A stretch of DNA of 64,000 bases from CAXSEF01 sp964236695 (GCA_964236695.1 CAXSFU010000004.1:24968-88967), one strand, 5' to 3'; shown: positions 17,937-27,692, counted from the stretch's first letter. Notes: generated from the sequence alone by a model not told the origin. Made by a program: numbers and translations.

Positions 17937-20074
17937 GCGCCCCCGACGAGACGCCCGGCCAGCTGCTCGGCAATCCCCCCGCCCGGCCGCGCGCCGGGGC
18001 GCCGGCCCTGTTCCGCCCCTGGCTGGCCAGCACGCCCGGCCGCCGTGCGACCGTGGCGCTGCTGGCGCTGGCGGCGCTCGCGTTCCCGCTGCTGCACGGC
18101 AACGACGCCGACATCGACGCCGCCGCCAACGCCGGCTCCTACGCGGCGCTGGCGCTGGGATTGAACATCGTGGTCGGCATGGCCGGCCTGCTCGACCTCG
18201 GCTACGCGGCGTTCTTCGCGATCGGCGCCTACGCCTACGGCATCCTGTCCTCCTACCAGCTCTCCCCCGAGTGGACCCCGTTCTGGCAGCCGTTCGCCGG
18301 CCTCGGCCTGGTCGAGCACCTCGCCGGCGACGCGGACACGCCGGGCACGGTGCACTTCACCGTCTCGTTCTGGATCATGCTGCCGCTCTCCGCCGCGATC
18401 TCCGCGCTGTGCGGCATGGCGTTCGGCGCGCCCACCCTGCGGCTGCGCGGCGACTACCTGGCGATCGTCACCCTGGGCTTCGGCGAGATCGTGCCGATCG
18501 TGGTGCGCAACACGCCGGGGCTGACCAACGGCGCCGCCGGCCTGAACGGCATCGCACCCCCGTCCCTGCTCGGCCACAGCTTCGGCGTCGACGCCCTGCC
18601 GTACTACTACGTCATGCTCGCCCTGGTCGGCGTCCTGATCTTCGCGAGCCTGCGCCTGCGCGACAGCCGGGTCGGGCGCGCCTGGATGGCGATCCGCGAG
18701 GACGAGACCGCGGCCGCCGCGATGGGCATCGACACCGTGCGCTTCAAGCTGCTCGCCTTCGCCATCGGCGCAGGCTTCGCCGGCGCCACCGGCACTTTCT
18801 TCGTCGCCAAGCTGCAGACCGCGACGCCGGAAATGTTCGGCTACCCCGTCTCCGTGATGGTCCTGGTGATGGTCGTGCTCGGCGGCATGGGCAGCGTCTG
18901 GGGCGTCGTCCTCGGCGCCGTGTCGCTGCAGCTCCTGCAGTCCTGGCTGCTGCCCGACCTCACGGGATGGCTGCACGACGCCGGCCGCGCGCTGGGCAAC
19001 GCGGCGATGCAGCGCGCCGACCTGGCGCAGGCCACCGAGCTGATCTTCGGCGTCGTGCTCGTGACCATGATGCTGTTCCGACGCGACGGCCTGATCCCCG
19101 CCCAGCGCGCCGCCGCCGCGCTGACCTTCGCCCAGCAGCACGCCGACGTGTCGCGCCCCGGCGCCACCCAGGAGGGCTTTGCCACGCTCGGCGGCTTCTC
19201 CACGCCGCGCGGCGCGTCGAACCAGGAGGGCGCCGCGTACGGCGCCGCGCATCCCCGTCCCCTGCTGGAGGTGCGTGGCCTGACGGTGCGCTACGGCGGC
19301 CTGGTGGCCCTCGACGCCGTCGACCTCGTGGTGCCCGAGGGCGGCGTGGTCGCGGTGATCGGCCCCAACGGCTCGGGCAAGTCCACCCTGTTCAACGCGA
19401 TCACCGGCCTCGCCCGCGCGCAGGGCGGCTCCATCCTGTTCGACGGCGCGGAAATCCGCGGGCTGCGGCCGGACCGCATCCTGGCCCGCGGCCTGGCCCG
19501 CACCTTCCAGAATATCCGCCTGTTCCCCACGCTGAGCGTGCTCGACAACGTCCTCGTCGGCGCCCACGCCCGCCTGCGCGCCGGCCCGCTGCGCGCCGTG
19601 CTCCGCCCGCCCGCCACCCGACGCGAGGAGGCCGCCGCCCGCACCCGCGCCACCGACATCGTCGCCTGCTTCGGCAACCGCCTGCTGCCCCGCCTCGCGC
19701 AGAACGTCGGCGGCCTGTCCTACGCCAACCGCCGCCGCGTCGAGATCGCCCGCGCCCTGGCGTCCGGCCCCCGCCTGCTCCTCCTCGACGAGCCGACCGC
19801 CGGCATGAACCCCGCCGAGACCCTGGAGCTGGCCGAGCAGATCCGCGCCCTGCACCAGTCGGGCCTGACGATCCTGGTGATCGAGCACAAGCTCGACGTC
19901 GTGGTCCGCCTCGCCGACACCGTGATCGTGCTCGACCATGGCGTGAAGCTCACCGAAGGGCCACCGGCAGTGGTGCGCCGCGACGAGCGGGTGCTGAGCG
20001 CCTATCTCGGGCGCGGGGCGCGGGAAGCAGGGCCAGAGGCTCTGCCTCTGGACTCCGCTCAAGGCTCGCCTTGA
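17933..20074 (+). CDS. LivM-LivG fusion: branched-chain amino acid ABC permease/ATP-binding protein
   Basis: A 713-residue fusion. Residues about 40-385 are the LivM permease (LALGLNIVVGMAGLLDLGYA, RDSRVGRAWMAIREDETAAAAMG). Residues about 444-700 are the LivG ATPase with Walker A GPNGSGKST near 477, signature LSYANRRRVEIARAL and Walker B LLLLDEPTAGMNPAE. A 60-residue Ala/Gly-rich linker joins them. GTG 17933 overlaps the livH stop. The last 16 or so codons (EAGPEALPLDSAQGSP) are read from a family A repeat that also provides the stop. Confidence 0.93.
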   Translation: MSAPDETPGQLLGNPPARPRAGAPALFRPWLASTPGRRATVALLALAALAFPLLHGNDADIDAAANAGSYAALALGLNIVVGMAGLLDLGYAAFFAIGAYAYGILSSYQLSPEWTPFWQPFAGLGLVEHLAGDADTPGTVHFTVSFWIMLPLSAAISALCGMAFGAPTLRLRGDYLAIVTLGFGEIVPIVVRNTPGLTNGAAGLNGIAPPSLLGHSFGVDALPYYYVMLALVGVLIFASLRLRDSRVGRAWMAIREDETAAAAMGIDTVRFKLLAFAIGAGFAGATGTFFVAKLQTATPEMFGYPVSVMVLVMVVLGGMGSVWGVVLGAVSLQLLQSWLLPDLTGWLHDAGRALGNAAMQRADLAQATELIFGVVLVTMMLFRRDGLIPAQRAAAALTFAQQHADVSRPGATQEGFATLGGFSTPRGASNQEGAAYGAAHPRPLLEVRGLTVRYGGLVALDAVDLVVPEGGVVAVIGPNGSGKSTLFNAITGLARAQGGSILFDGAEIRGLRPDRILARGLARTFQNIRLFPTLSVLDNVLVGAHARLRAGPLRAVLRPPATRREEAAARTRATDIVACFGNRLLPRLAQNVGGLSYANRRRVEIARALASGPRLLLLDEPTAGMNPAETLELAEQIRALHQSGLTILVIEHKLDVVVRLADTVIVLDHGVKLTEGPPAVVRRDERVLSAYLGRGAREAGPEALPLDSAQGSP

Positions 20075-20175
20075 GAATCCCCCTTGAAAGGCAGGCCCAT
20101 CTCGTCTGCTGCTTGTCATGCCGGTCCAGGGGCGGCTCGCCCCTGGCGGGTCTGGGCAGAGCCCGGCCTTGCCTG
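20025..20175. repeat. repeat family A, copy 5 (overlaps the 3' end of livMG)
   Basis: Starts AAGCAGGGCC inside the coding sequence of the fusion protein, with the palindromes CCAGAGGCTCTGCCTCTGG and CAAGGCTCGCCTTG, and ends GGCCTTGCCTG about 75 bp before mazE. The first 50 bp are translated as the C-terminus of the LivMG fusion. Confidence 0.85.
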
Positions 20176-20249
20176 CTGTTCGACCGCTGCCTTGCCGATG
20201 CCCGCGACCCGTGTCCACGATGCAGAGACACCTGGAAGCGAGGATCACC

Positions 20250-20492
20250 GTGCAGGGCGTCGTGAAGAAGTGGGGCAACAGCGCTGCAGTGCGCATCCCG
20301 GCCGCCGTGCTGGAGGCTGCCCAAGTGCGGCTGGACCAGCCCGTCGACGTGCGCGAGGAAGGCGGCCGCATCGTCATCGAGCCGCTCGCGCCGGCCCGCT
20401 ACGACCTTGCGGCCCTGGTCGCCGGCATCACCGACGACAACTGCCACGACCCATTCGACATGGACGAACCTATGGGCCGCGAACCCTGGTAG
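20250..20492 (+). CDS. mazE: MazE-type antitoxin (AbrB/SpoVT fold)
   Basis: Antitoxin of 80 residues: the N-terminal DNA-binding swapped-hairpin motif VVKKWGNSAAVRIPAAVL, then an acidic tail (DDNCHDPFDMDEPMGREPW) that would mask the toxin. GTG 20250 is preferred because GCGAGG stands 7 bp before it and MazE proteins begin at this motif; ATG 20220 would add ten residues without a ribosome-binding site. It is expected to repress its own operon. It overlaps the toxin frame and sits between livMG and livF, an unusual site for a toxin-antitoxin pair. Confidence 0.85.
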   Translation: MQGVVKKWGNSAAVRIPAAVLEAAQVRLDQPVDVREEGGRIVIEPLAPARYDLAALVAGITDDNCHDPFDMDEPMGREPW

Positions 20493-20836
20493 CCGCTCCG
20501 AAGCACGCTCTGGGCTACGTCCCGGACGCCGGCGACATCGTCTGGCTCCAGTTCGACCCGCAGGCGGGCCACGAGCAGGCCGGTCACCGCCCCGCCCTGG
20601 TGCTCAGCCCGGCGAGCCACAGCGGGCGCGCCGGGATGATCGTCTGCTGCCCGACCACGACGCGGATCAAGGGCTGTCCGTTCGAGGTGGCGCTCGCCGG
20701 CACGCCGCCGAGCGTGGTGCTGGCCGACCAGGTGAAGAGCCAGGACTGGCGCGCCCGCAACGCCGTCCGCAAGGGCCGGATCAGCGCCACGGAGCTCGCC
20801 GAGGTGCGCGCCAAGCTGATCGCGCTGATCGCGTGA
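20486..20836 (+). CDS. mazF: MazF-type endoribonuclease toxin, apparent CTG start
   Basis: Sequence-specific mRNA interferase of the PemK/MazF family: YVPDAGDIVWLQFDPQAGHEQAGHRPALVLS is the conserved N-terminal core (residues about 10-40), and PTTTRIKGCPFEV and VLADQVKSQDWRARN follow, covering the usual active-site Arg and Thr/Ser region. No ATG, GTG or TTG occurs in this frame near the expected start. The best candidates are CTG 20486, overlapping the mazE stop by 7 bp, or CTG 20510. The body is intact, ending IALIA. It may be weakly expressed; see findings. Confidence 0.82.
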   Translation: MVAAPKHALGYVPDAGDIVWLQFDPQAGHEQAGHRPALVLSPASHSGRAGMIVCCPTTTRIKGCPFEVALAGTPPSVVLADQVKSQDWRARNAVRKGRISATELAEVRAKLIALIA

Positions 20837-20888
20837 CCGACGATCAAGGGCGGGCCGGCTCTGCCCGCCTCACAGCGAGGACGCCCCC

Positions 20889-21610
<722 letters not shown>

Positions 21611-21611
<1 letters not shown>

Positions 21612-21742
21612 GAAACGGCCGGGAGCCCTGCCCCTGGAAACCCCGCCCCGGGCCGGCGCCACCTCTCGTCCTTGCTTGTGTGCGCCGGTCCAGGGGCGCT
21701 GCCCCTGGCGGGTCCAGGGCAGAGCCCTGGCCCTGCTTCCTT
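21611..21742. repeat. repeat family A, copy 6
   Basis: Left half partly eroded (AGAAACGGCC...); the right half keeps CCAGGGGCGCTGCCCCTGG and CCAGGGCAGAGCCCTGG. It lies about 20 bp before the MOSC gene. Confidence 0.8.
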
Positions 21743-21761
21743 CCGCCCAAGGACGCCCCCA

Positions 21762-22535
21762 ATGCCCCACGTCGTCGACCTGCACCGCTACCCGGTCAAG
21801 GGCCTGTCCCCCGAGCCGCTGCCCTTCCTGGACCTGACCCGCGACGGCGGCCTCGCCCACGACCGCGCCTACGCCCTCGCCCTGGGCACCACGGCGTTCG
21901 ACGAGGCGCACCCCGTCCCGCTCGACAAGGGCTTCTTCCTGATGCTGCGCACCAACGAGGGCCTGGCCGGGCTGTGCACCCGGCTCGACCCCGCGACCCA
22001 CGTGCTCGACGTGTCGCGCGACGGCACCGCCCTGCTGCGCGCCGACCTGTCCACGCCCGAGGGGCGCGAGACGGCCGGCGCGTTCTTCACCGCCTTCGCG
22101 GGCCCTGCGGCAAAGGGCGAGATCCGCGTGGTCCGCGCCCCCGGCCACAAGTTCACCGACGTCAGCAAGCTGTCGCCGGCGATGATGCGCGCGGTGTCCG
22201 TCATCAACCTGGCCACCGTGCGCGCCCTGTCGGGGGCCGTGGGCACCGCGCTGCACCCGCTGCGCTTCCGCGCCAACATCGCGCTCGACGGCGCGGACGC
22301 GGGCGAGGAGCTGGGCTGGGTCGGGCGCGAGGTCCGCATCGGCACGCTCCGGCTGCGCTGCGCCAAGCGCACGGTCCGCTGCGCCGCGATCGACGTGAAC
22401 CCCCTCACCGCTGAGCGCGACACCCGGCTGCCGAAGGCGATCGTGGAGGCGTTCGGCCACCCGGACCTGGGCGTCTACCTGGAGGTCGTGGAGGACGGGC
22501 GGATTGCGGTGGGCGATGCGGTGAGCGTGGCGTAG
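21762..22535 (+). CDS. MOSC domain-containing protein
   Basis: A 257-residue protein with an N-terminal MOSC beta-barrel domain (VVDLHRYPVKGLSPEPLPFLDL, HDRAYAL) and a C-terminal MOSC domain (HPLRFRANIALDG, GREVRIGTLRLRCAKRTVRCAAIDVNP). The cysteine in LRCAKRTVRC lies at the position used for sulfur or molybdenum-cofactor handling in the family. It may transfer sulfur to a Moco enzyme or reduce N-hydroxylated compounds; no partner is nearby. ATG 21762 fixes the usual start. Confidence 0.88.
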   Translation: MPHVVDLHRYPVKGLSPEPLPFLDLTRDGGLAHDRAYALALGTTAFDEAHPVPLDKGFFLMLRTNEGLAGLCTRLDPATHVLDVSRDGTALLRADLSTPEGRETAGAFFTAFAGPAAKGEIRVVRAPGHKFTDVSKLSPAMMRAVSVINLATVRALSGAVGTALHPLRFRANIALDGADAGEELGWVGREVRIGTLRLRCAKRTVRCAAIDVNPLTAERDTRLPKAIVEAFGHPDLGVYLEVVEDGRIAVGDAVSVA

Positions 22536-22536
22536 C

Positions 22537-22660
22537 AAGCAAGGCCGGGCTCTGCCCAGACCCGCAAAGGGTCCGAGGACCCTTTGATCCCATGACTTAA
22601 GTCAAGGATTCTCAAGGCTCGCCTTGAGCGGGGTCCAGGGGCAGGGCCCTGGCCTTGCTT
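22537..22660. repeat. repeat family A, copy 7
   Basis: Nearly perfect ends AAGCAAGGCC and GGCCTTGCTT. Inside, GGGTCCGAGGACCC, CAAGGCTCGCCTTG and CCAGGGGCAGGGCCCTGG. It directly follows the MOSC stop codon. Confidence 0.85.
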
Positions 22661-22991
22661 CACGCCCCAATCACGTCCGCTGCGTTCCGATCTGCGCGAT
22701 CGTGGTCTCCATCACGTCCCCCGACCTGGGACGGGTGGGCTTCGACTGGCGCCGCCCGGCGTGGCGCGGAAGCCGCCGTCCCCGCGTGCACGGGCCCGCA
22801 AATCCGCCGTGGCAACGATCGCCGGCGCCCGGCACCACCGCGCAACGGCCGGTGGCCGCGAGGCAGGGATTGCTGCTATTTCACCCCCCGTCCCCTGCGT
22901 CTCGACTATCACTGCAGCGCAACGCGAGGTCCGTCCCGACGATGCCGAGCATCCGCCCCGCAGCCCGACGCCGCCCGGTATCGCCGCGCGC
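22661..22991. other. leader region of the RND efflux operon
   Basis: A 331-bp stretch between repeat A copy 7 and the RND permease. The permease frame stays open back to 22761, but the upstream codons are basic and unlike any RND N-terminus, so they are treated as non-coding. The promoter presumably lies here; no convincing hexamers, riboswitch or operator were found. Confidence 0.4.
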
Positions 22992-25900
22992 ATGAACGCC
23001 GTCGTCGTGGTCGCGCTGAAGCGGCCCTACACCTTCGTCGTGCTGTCGATCATGATCCTGCTGTTCGGCGGGCTCGCGGTGTTGCGCACGCCGACCGACG
23101 TGTTCCCCAACATCGGCATCCCCGTGGTCTCGGTGGTCTGGACGTACACCGGGCTCACCCCCGAGGACATGTCGGGCCGCATCGTTTACTACTACGAGCG
23201 CTCGCTGACCGCGACGGTGGACAACATCGAGCACATCGAGAGCACGTCGCTGTACGGCCGCGGCATCGTCAAGATCTTCTTCCAGCCCGGCACCGACGTC
23301 GCCGTCGCCCAGGCGCAGATCACGGCGGCCTCGCAGAGCGTGCTCAAGCAGATGCCCACGGGCGTCACCCCGCCACAGGTGCTCATCTACAACGCCTCCT
23401 CGGTGCCGGTGCTGTCGCTGCAGATCGCGGGCGCGGGGATGACCGGCTCGCAGCTGTTCGACATCGCGACCAACCTGATCCGCCCCGCCCTGGTCTCGGT
23501 GAAGGGTGCGGCGATCCCGTTCCCGTACGGCGGCAACACCTCCAACGTCGAGGTCGACCTCGACCAGCAGAAGCTGCTCGCCCACAACCTGTCGTCCGCC
23601 GACGTGGCGCGCGCGCTGGGCACGCAGAACATCGTGCTGCCGGCGGGCGACCAGAAGATCGGCGCGCTCGACTACCTGGTCGAGACCAACGCCTCGCCGC
23701 TGCAGCTCGAGAGCTTCAACGCCCTGCCGATCAAGCAGGTCGGCGGCGCCACCATCACGCTCGGCCAGGTCGCCCACGTCTACCTGGGCACCCAGCCGCT
23801 CACCAACATCGTGCTCGTCAAGGGCCTGCAGTCGGTGCTGCTGCAGGTCATCAAGACCGGCAACGCCTCCACGCTGGCCGTCGTGGAGGGCATCAAGGCC
23901 AAGATCCCCGCCGTCGAGAAGACGCTGCCGGCGGGCGTGACCATCACGCCACTCAACGACGTCTCCGGCTTCGTGCGCTCCTCGGTCGAGAACGTGGTGG
24001 AGGAGATGCTGACCGCCGCCGTGCTCACCGGGCTGACCGTGCTGCTGTTCCTCGGCTCGTGGCGCTCGACGCTGATCGTGGCGACCTCGATCCCGCTGTC
24101 GATCCTGTGCTCGATCCTGGCGCTGTCCTGGCTCGGGCAGACCATCAACGTGATGACGCTCGGCGGCCTGGCGCTCGCGGTCGGCATCCTGGTCGACGAC
24201 GCGACCGTGATGATCGAGAACATCGACGCCCACCTCGAGGACGGCTCGGAGCTGGAGCCCGCGATCATCGACGCGGCCAACCAGATCGTGGTGCCGACCT
24301 TCGTGTCCACCCTGTGCATCTGCATCGTCTGGCTGCCGCTGTTCCAGCTCTCCGGCGTGGCGGGCTATCTGTTCCTGCCGCTGGCGGAGGCGATCATCTT
24401 CGCGATGATCGCCTCCTTCGTCCTCAGCCGCACCCTGGTGCCGACGATGGCCGCCTTCCTGCTGCCCGCCCAGGTCGCGGCCCGCCACGCCGAGGCCGAG
24501 GCCGCGCAGGACGGCGGCACGCCCCGCCGCGCAGGCCCGTTCCGGCGGTTCCAGCGCGGCTTCGAGAGCCGCTTCTCCCGCTTCCGCGAGGGCTACCGCG
24601 ACCTGCTGTCGGGCGCGGTCGAGCGACGCGGCCGCTTCATCCTCGGCTTCACCGCGGCGACACTCGCCTCGCTGCTGCTGGTCCTGCCGCTGGGGCGCGA
24701 CTTCTTCCCCGGAATCGACTCCGGCGAGATCGACATGCACATGAGGGCGCCGATCGGCACACGCATCGAGGAGGCCGGCAAGATCGCGGTGCTGGTCAAC
24801 GCGGCGATCGAGCGCCTGCTGCCCGGCCAGGTGCGCAACGTCATCGACAACTGCGGCCTGCCGATCAGCTCGATCAACCAGGCCTACAACTCCTCCGGCA
24901 CCATCGGGCCGCAGGACTGCGACATCACCATCAGCCTGACGCAGGCGGCCGCCCCAGTGCAGCGCTTCCAGGCCACGCTGCGCCACGGCCTGCCGGGGCT
25001 GTTCCCGGGCAGCCAGTTCACCTTCCTGCCCGGCGACATCACCGCGAAGATCCTCAACTTCGGCCTGCCGGCGCCCATCGACGTGCAGGTCAGCGGGCGC
25101 GACCAGGCGGCCACCATGGCGTTCGCCCAGAAGCTCGCGGCCAGGCTGCGCCGTATCCCCGGCATCGCCGACCCGATCGTCGAGCAGGCGATGGACCAGC
25201 CGACGCTGCGCATCGCCTCCGCGCGCACCTTCGCGCTCGGCACCGGGCTGACGGAGAACGACATCGCCGGCAACGCGCTGTCCACCCTGTCCGGCTCCGG
25301 GCAGGTGGCGCCGACCTACTGGCTCGACACCAAGACCGGGGTGTCGCGCCTGGTGAACCTGCAGACGCCGCAATCCCAGCTCACCACGCTGGGCGACCTG
25401 GAGACGGTGCCGATCGACCGCGGCGACGGCAACCCGTCCGGAACGCCGCCCCAGCTGCTCGGCGCACTGAGCCGGATCACCCAGACCGGCTCGCCGCTGT
25501 CGGTGTCGCACCACTCCATCCTGCCGGTGGTCGACATCTACGCCGGCAACGCCGGGCGCGACCTCGGCGCCGTCAACGACGCGGTGGTGGCCGAGATCGA
25601 CCGCATGCGCCCCGAGCTGCCGCACGGTGCCTCCATCGCGCTGCACGGTCAGGCCGAGACCATGGGCAGCGCCTACCGCCAGTTGATCGGCGGCCTGGCC
25701 CTCGCGGTGGCGCTCGTCTACCTGGTGATCGTGGTGAACTTCCAGTCCTGGCTCGACCCGTTCATCATCGTCACCGCCCTGCCCGGCGCGCTCGCCGGCA
25801 TCGTGTGGAGCCTGTTCCTGACGCACACCACGCTGTCGGTGCCCGCACTCACCGGGGCGATCATGTGCATGGGCACCGCGACCGCCAACTCGATCCTGGT

Positions 25901-26219
25901 GGTCTCCTTCGCCCGCGAGCGCCTGACGGAGCACGGCGACGCGATCCGCGCGGCGGTGGAGGCCGGCTTCGGCCGGCTGCGCCCGGTGCTGATGACCGCG
26001 CTCGCGATGATGATCGGCATGCTGCCGATGTCGGTGTCGAACACCCAGAACGCCCCGCTCGGCCGCGCCGTGGTCGGCGGGCTGCTGGTGGCGACCTTCG
26101 CCACGCTGATGTTCGTGCCCTGCGTGTTCGCCCTGGTGCACGGCGGGCGCCGCAGGCCCGCCCCGGCGCGCGCGGAGCCGGCGCATGACGCGCCGTACGC
26201 GATGACCCACGCCCGATGA
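22992..26219 (+). CDS. efflux RND transporter permease subunit (AcrB/HAE-1-like)
   Basis: Inner-membrane proton-driven pump of 1075 residues with the two-fold RND layout: TM1 at 12-30 (VVLSIMILLFGGLAVLRTPTD), a periplasmic porter domain, TM2-6 with the proton-relay pair in VGILVDDATVMIENI, then the second half. The lysine expected in TM10 (G-x-A-x-K-N) is replaced: the segment reads GTATANSILVVSFA. This lysine-less form is a known RND subgroup. The substrate is unknown. The adaptor gene follows; no TolC-type outer-membrane gene is adjacent. Confidence 0.92.
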   Translation: MNAVVVVALKRPYTFVVLSIMILLFGGLAVLRTPTDVFPNIGIPVVSVVWTYTGLTPEDMSGRIVYYYERSLTATVDNIEHIESTSLYGRGIVKIFFQPGTDVAVAQAQITAASQSVLKQMPTGVTPPQVLIYNASSVPVLSLQIAGAGMTGSQLFDIATNLIRPALVSVKGAAIPFPYGGNTSNVEVDLDQQKLLAHNLSSADVARALGTQNIVLPAGDQKIGALDYLVETNASPLQLESFNALPIKQVGGATITLGQVAHVYLGTQPLTNIVLVKGLQSVLLQVIKTGNASTLAVVEGIKAKIPAVEKTLPAGVTITPLNDVSGFVRSSVENVVEEMLTAAVLTGLTVLLFLGSWRSTLIVATSIPLSILCSILALSWLGQTINVMTLGGLALAVGILVDDATVMIENIDAHLEDGSELEPAIIDAANQIVVPTFVSTLCICIVWLPLFQLSGVAGYLFLPLAEAIIFAMIASFVLSRTLVPTMAAFLLPAQVAARHAEAEAAQDGGTPRRAGPFRRFQRGFESRFSRFREGYRDLLSGAVERRGRFILGFTAATLASLLLVLPLGRDFFPGIDSGEIDMHMRAPIGTRIEEAGKIAVLVNAAIERLLPGQVRNVIDNCGLPISSINQAYNSSGTIGPQDCDITISLTQAAAPVQRFQATLRHGLPGLFPGSQFTFLPGDITAKILNFGLPAPIDVQVSGRDQAATMAFAQKLAARLRRIPGIADPIVEQAMDQPTLRIASARTFALGTGLTENDIAGNALSTLSGSGQVAPTYWLDTKTGVSRLVNLQTPQSQLTTLGDLETVPIDRGDGNPSGTPPQLLGALSRITQTGSPLSVSHHSILPVVDIYAGNAGRDLGAVNDAVVAEIDRMRPELPHGASIALHGQAETMGSAYRQLIGGLALAVALVYLVIVVNFQSWLDPFIIVTALPGALAGIVWSLFLTHTTLSVPALTGAIMCMGTATANSILVVSFARERLTEHGDAIRAAVEAGFGRLRPVLMTALAMMIGMLPMSVSNTQNAPLGRAVVGGLLVATFATLMFVPCVFALVHGGRRRPAPARAEPAHDAPYAMTHAR

Positions 26220-26230
26220 GCGCGCGCCGG

Positions 26231-26434
26231 AAGGAGGAAAGCCTGGACTCTGCCCAGACCCGCCAGGCGAAGGTGGCCAAAGGTTCCGACGATCCGCCTG
26301 GATCGTCGGAAAGGCCACCGGAGGGAACCGCCCCTGGACCGGCACCCCCGGAGTTCCCGGCCGCGCCGTCTGGACTCCAGGGACGCCGGGGTCCGGGGGG
26401 CGGCCTCGCCCCCCGGCCTTGCCTTGCCTTCCTG
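26231..26434. repeat. repeat family A, copy 8 (with extra hairpin module)
   Basis: Contains the extra internal hairpin TTCCGACGATCC-GCCT-GGATCGTCGGAA near 26284-26311, flanked by TGGCC...GGCCACC. The right end is GGCCTTGCCTTGCC. It separates the RND permease from its adaptor. Confidence 0.8.
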
Positions 26435-26451
26435 CCGCAGGACTTGGCCCA

Positions 26452-27657
26452 ATGAGACGCACCATCCTCGCCCTGCTTGTCCTCGCGGTGGCCGCCGGTG
26501 GTCTGGTGGCCTGGGGCCTGTGGAGCCGCAGCGCCGCGCTCGCCGCCCTCAAGGCCACGGCGGACGACGAATCCGTGCCGCGTGTCGAGCTGATCTCGCC
26601 GCAGCGCGGCCCGGCGACGCGCAGCCTCGACCTGCCCGGCAACATCAACGCCTGGTACGAGGCGCCGATCTACGCCCAGGTCGCCGGCTACGTGAGGAGC
26701 TGGGACAAGGACATCGGCGCCACGGTGCGCAAGGGCGAGCTGCTCGCCACCATCGACGCGCCGGCGCTCGACGAGCAGCTCGGCACCGCGCAGGCCAACC
26801 TTGCCGTCGCCGACGCCCGCTCGAAGCTGGCCGACGTGACGGCAAAGCGCTGGAAGTCGCTGGCCGGCACCCAGGCGGTGGCGCAGCAGGACATCGACGT
26901 GCAGGTCGCAGGCGCCGTCGCTCAGCAGGCGCAGGTGCAGGCCGCGCGCCACGAGGTCGGGCGCTATCAGGCGCTGGAAGCGTTCAAGCGAATCGTGGCG
27001 CCGTTCGACGGCGTGGTCACCTCGCGGCGCACCGACGTCGGCAGCTACGTTAATGCCGCCGGCGGCGACGCGGGCGCGCCGGCCGCCGCGTCGGAGCTGT
27101 TCACGGTCGCCGACATCCACCGCCTGCGCCTGTTCGTCTCCGTGCCCGAGGACTACGCCGACGTGCTCAAGCCGGGCCTGACCGCGACGCTGCGGCTGCC
27201 GCAGTTCCCCAACCGCACCTTCCAGGCGCGCTACGAGACCACCGCCGGAGCGTTCAGCCCGCAGTCGCGCAGTGTCACGACCGAGCTGACGGTGGACAAC
27301 CCCGACCACGCGATCTGGCCCGGCACCTTCGCCAACGTGCACTTCACCGTGCCCTCCGACACCGCTGTGCTGATCGTGCCGGAGCAGGCGCTGCTGTTCC
27401 GCGCCCAGGGCATGCAGGTCGCCCTGGTGGACGCGCAGAACCGGGTGCACCTGCAGAATGTGACGCTCGGCCTCAACCTCGGCCGCAACGTCCAGGTGAC
27501 GGGCGGGCTCAAGCCAGAGGACCGGCTGGTCAACGACCCGTCGGCCGGCCTGCTGGAGGGCGAGACGGTGCAGGTGTCGCAGCCGGCGATGGGCTACGCA
27601 GCCGAACCGGAGCCCGCGAAGCAGCCCGCGGCCAACGAGGAGGCCGACGTTCGCTGA
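26452..27657 (+). CDS. efflux RND transporter periplasmic adaptor subunit (HlyD/AcrA family)
   Basis: A 401-residue adaptor with one N-terminal membrane anchor (residues 4-22). The lipoyl half-motif YEAPIYAQVAGYVRSWDKDIGATVRKGELLATIDAP is followed by an alpha-hairpin (about 105-165), the second lipoyl half RIVAPFDGVVTSRRTDVGSYV and a beta-barrel (LFTVADIHRLRLFVSVPEDYA). It links the RND pump to an outer-membrane channel. The gene order permease-then-adaptor is the reverse of the common order, with a repeat between the two. Confidence 0.92.
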   Translation: MRRTILALLVLAVAAGGLVAWGLWSRSAALAALKATADDESVPRVELISPQRGPATRSLDLPGNINAWYEAPIYAQVAGYVRSWDKDIGATVRKGELLATIDAPALDEQLGTAQANLAVADARSKLADVTAKRWKSLAGTQAVAQQDIDVQVAGAVAQQAQVQAARHEVGRYQALEAFKRIVAPFDGVVTSRRTDVGSYVNAAGGDAGAPAAASELFTVADIHRLRLFVSVPEDYADVLKPGLTATLRLPQFPNRTFQARYETTAGAFSPQSRSVTTELTVDNPDHAIWPGTFANVHFTVPSDTAVLIVPEQALLFRAQGMQVALVDAQNRVHLQNVTLGLNLGRNVQVTGGLKPEDRLVNDPSAGLLEGETVQVSQPAMGYAAEPEPAKQPAANEEADVR

Positions 27658-27692
27658 CCGCTAGGCCGCAGTCGGGCCGGGCTTGTCGAAGC

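Noticed and set aside
22881..26648. A 1255-residue minus-strand ORF over the RND permease
   Set aside because: No recognisable domain, Arg/Gln/His-rich composition, and it is antisense to a complete RND protein.
26452..27657. The HlyD-family protein as a type I secretion adaptor
   Set aside because: It follows an RND permease, and its short hairpin and lipoyl arrangement fit AcrA-type adaptors.
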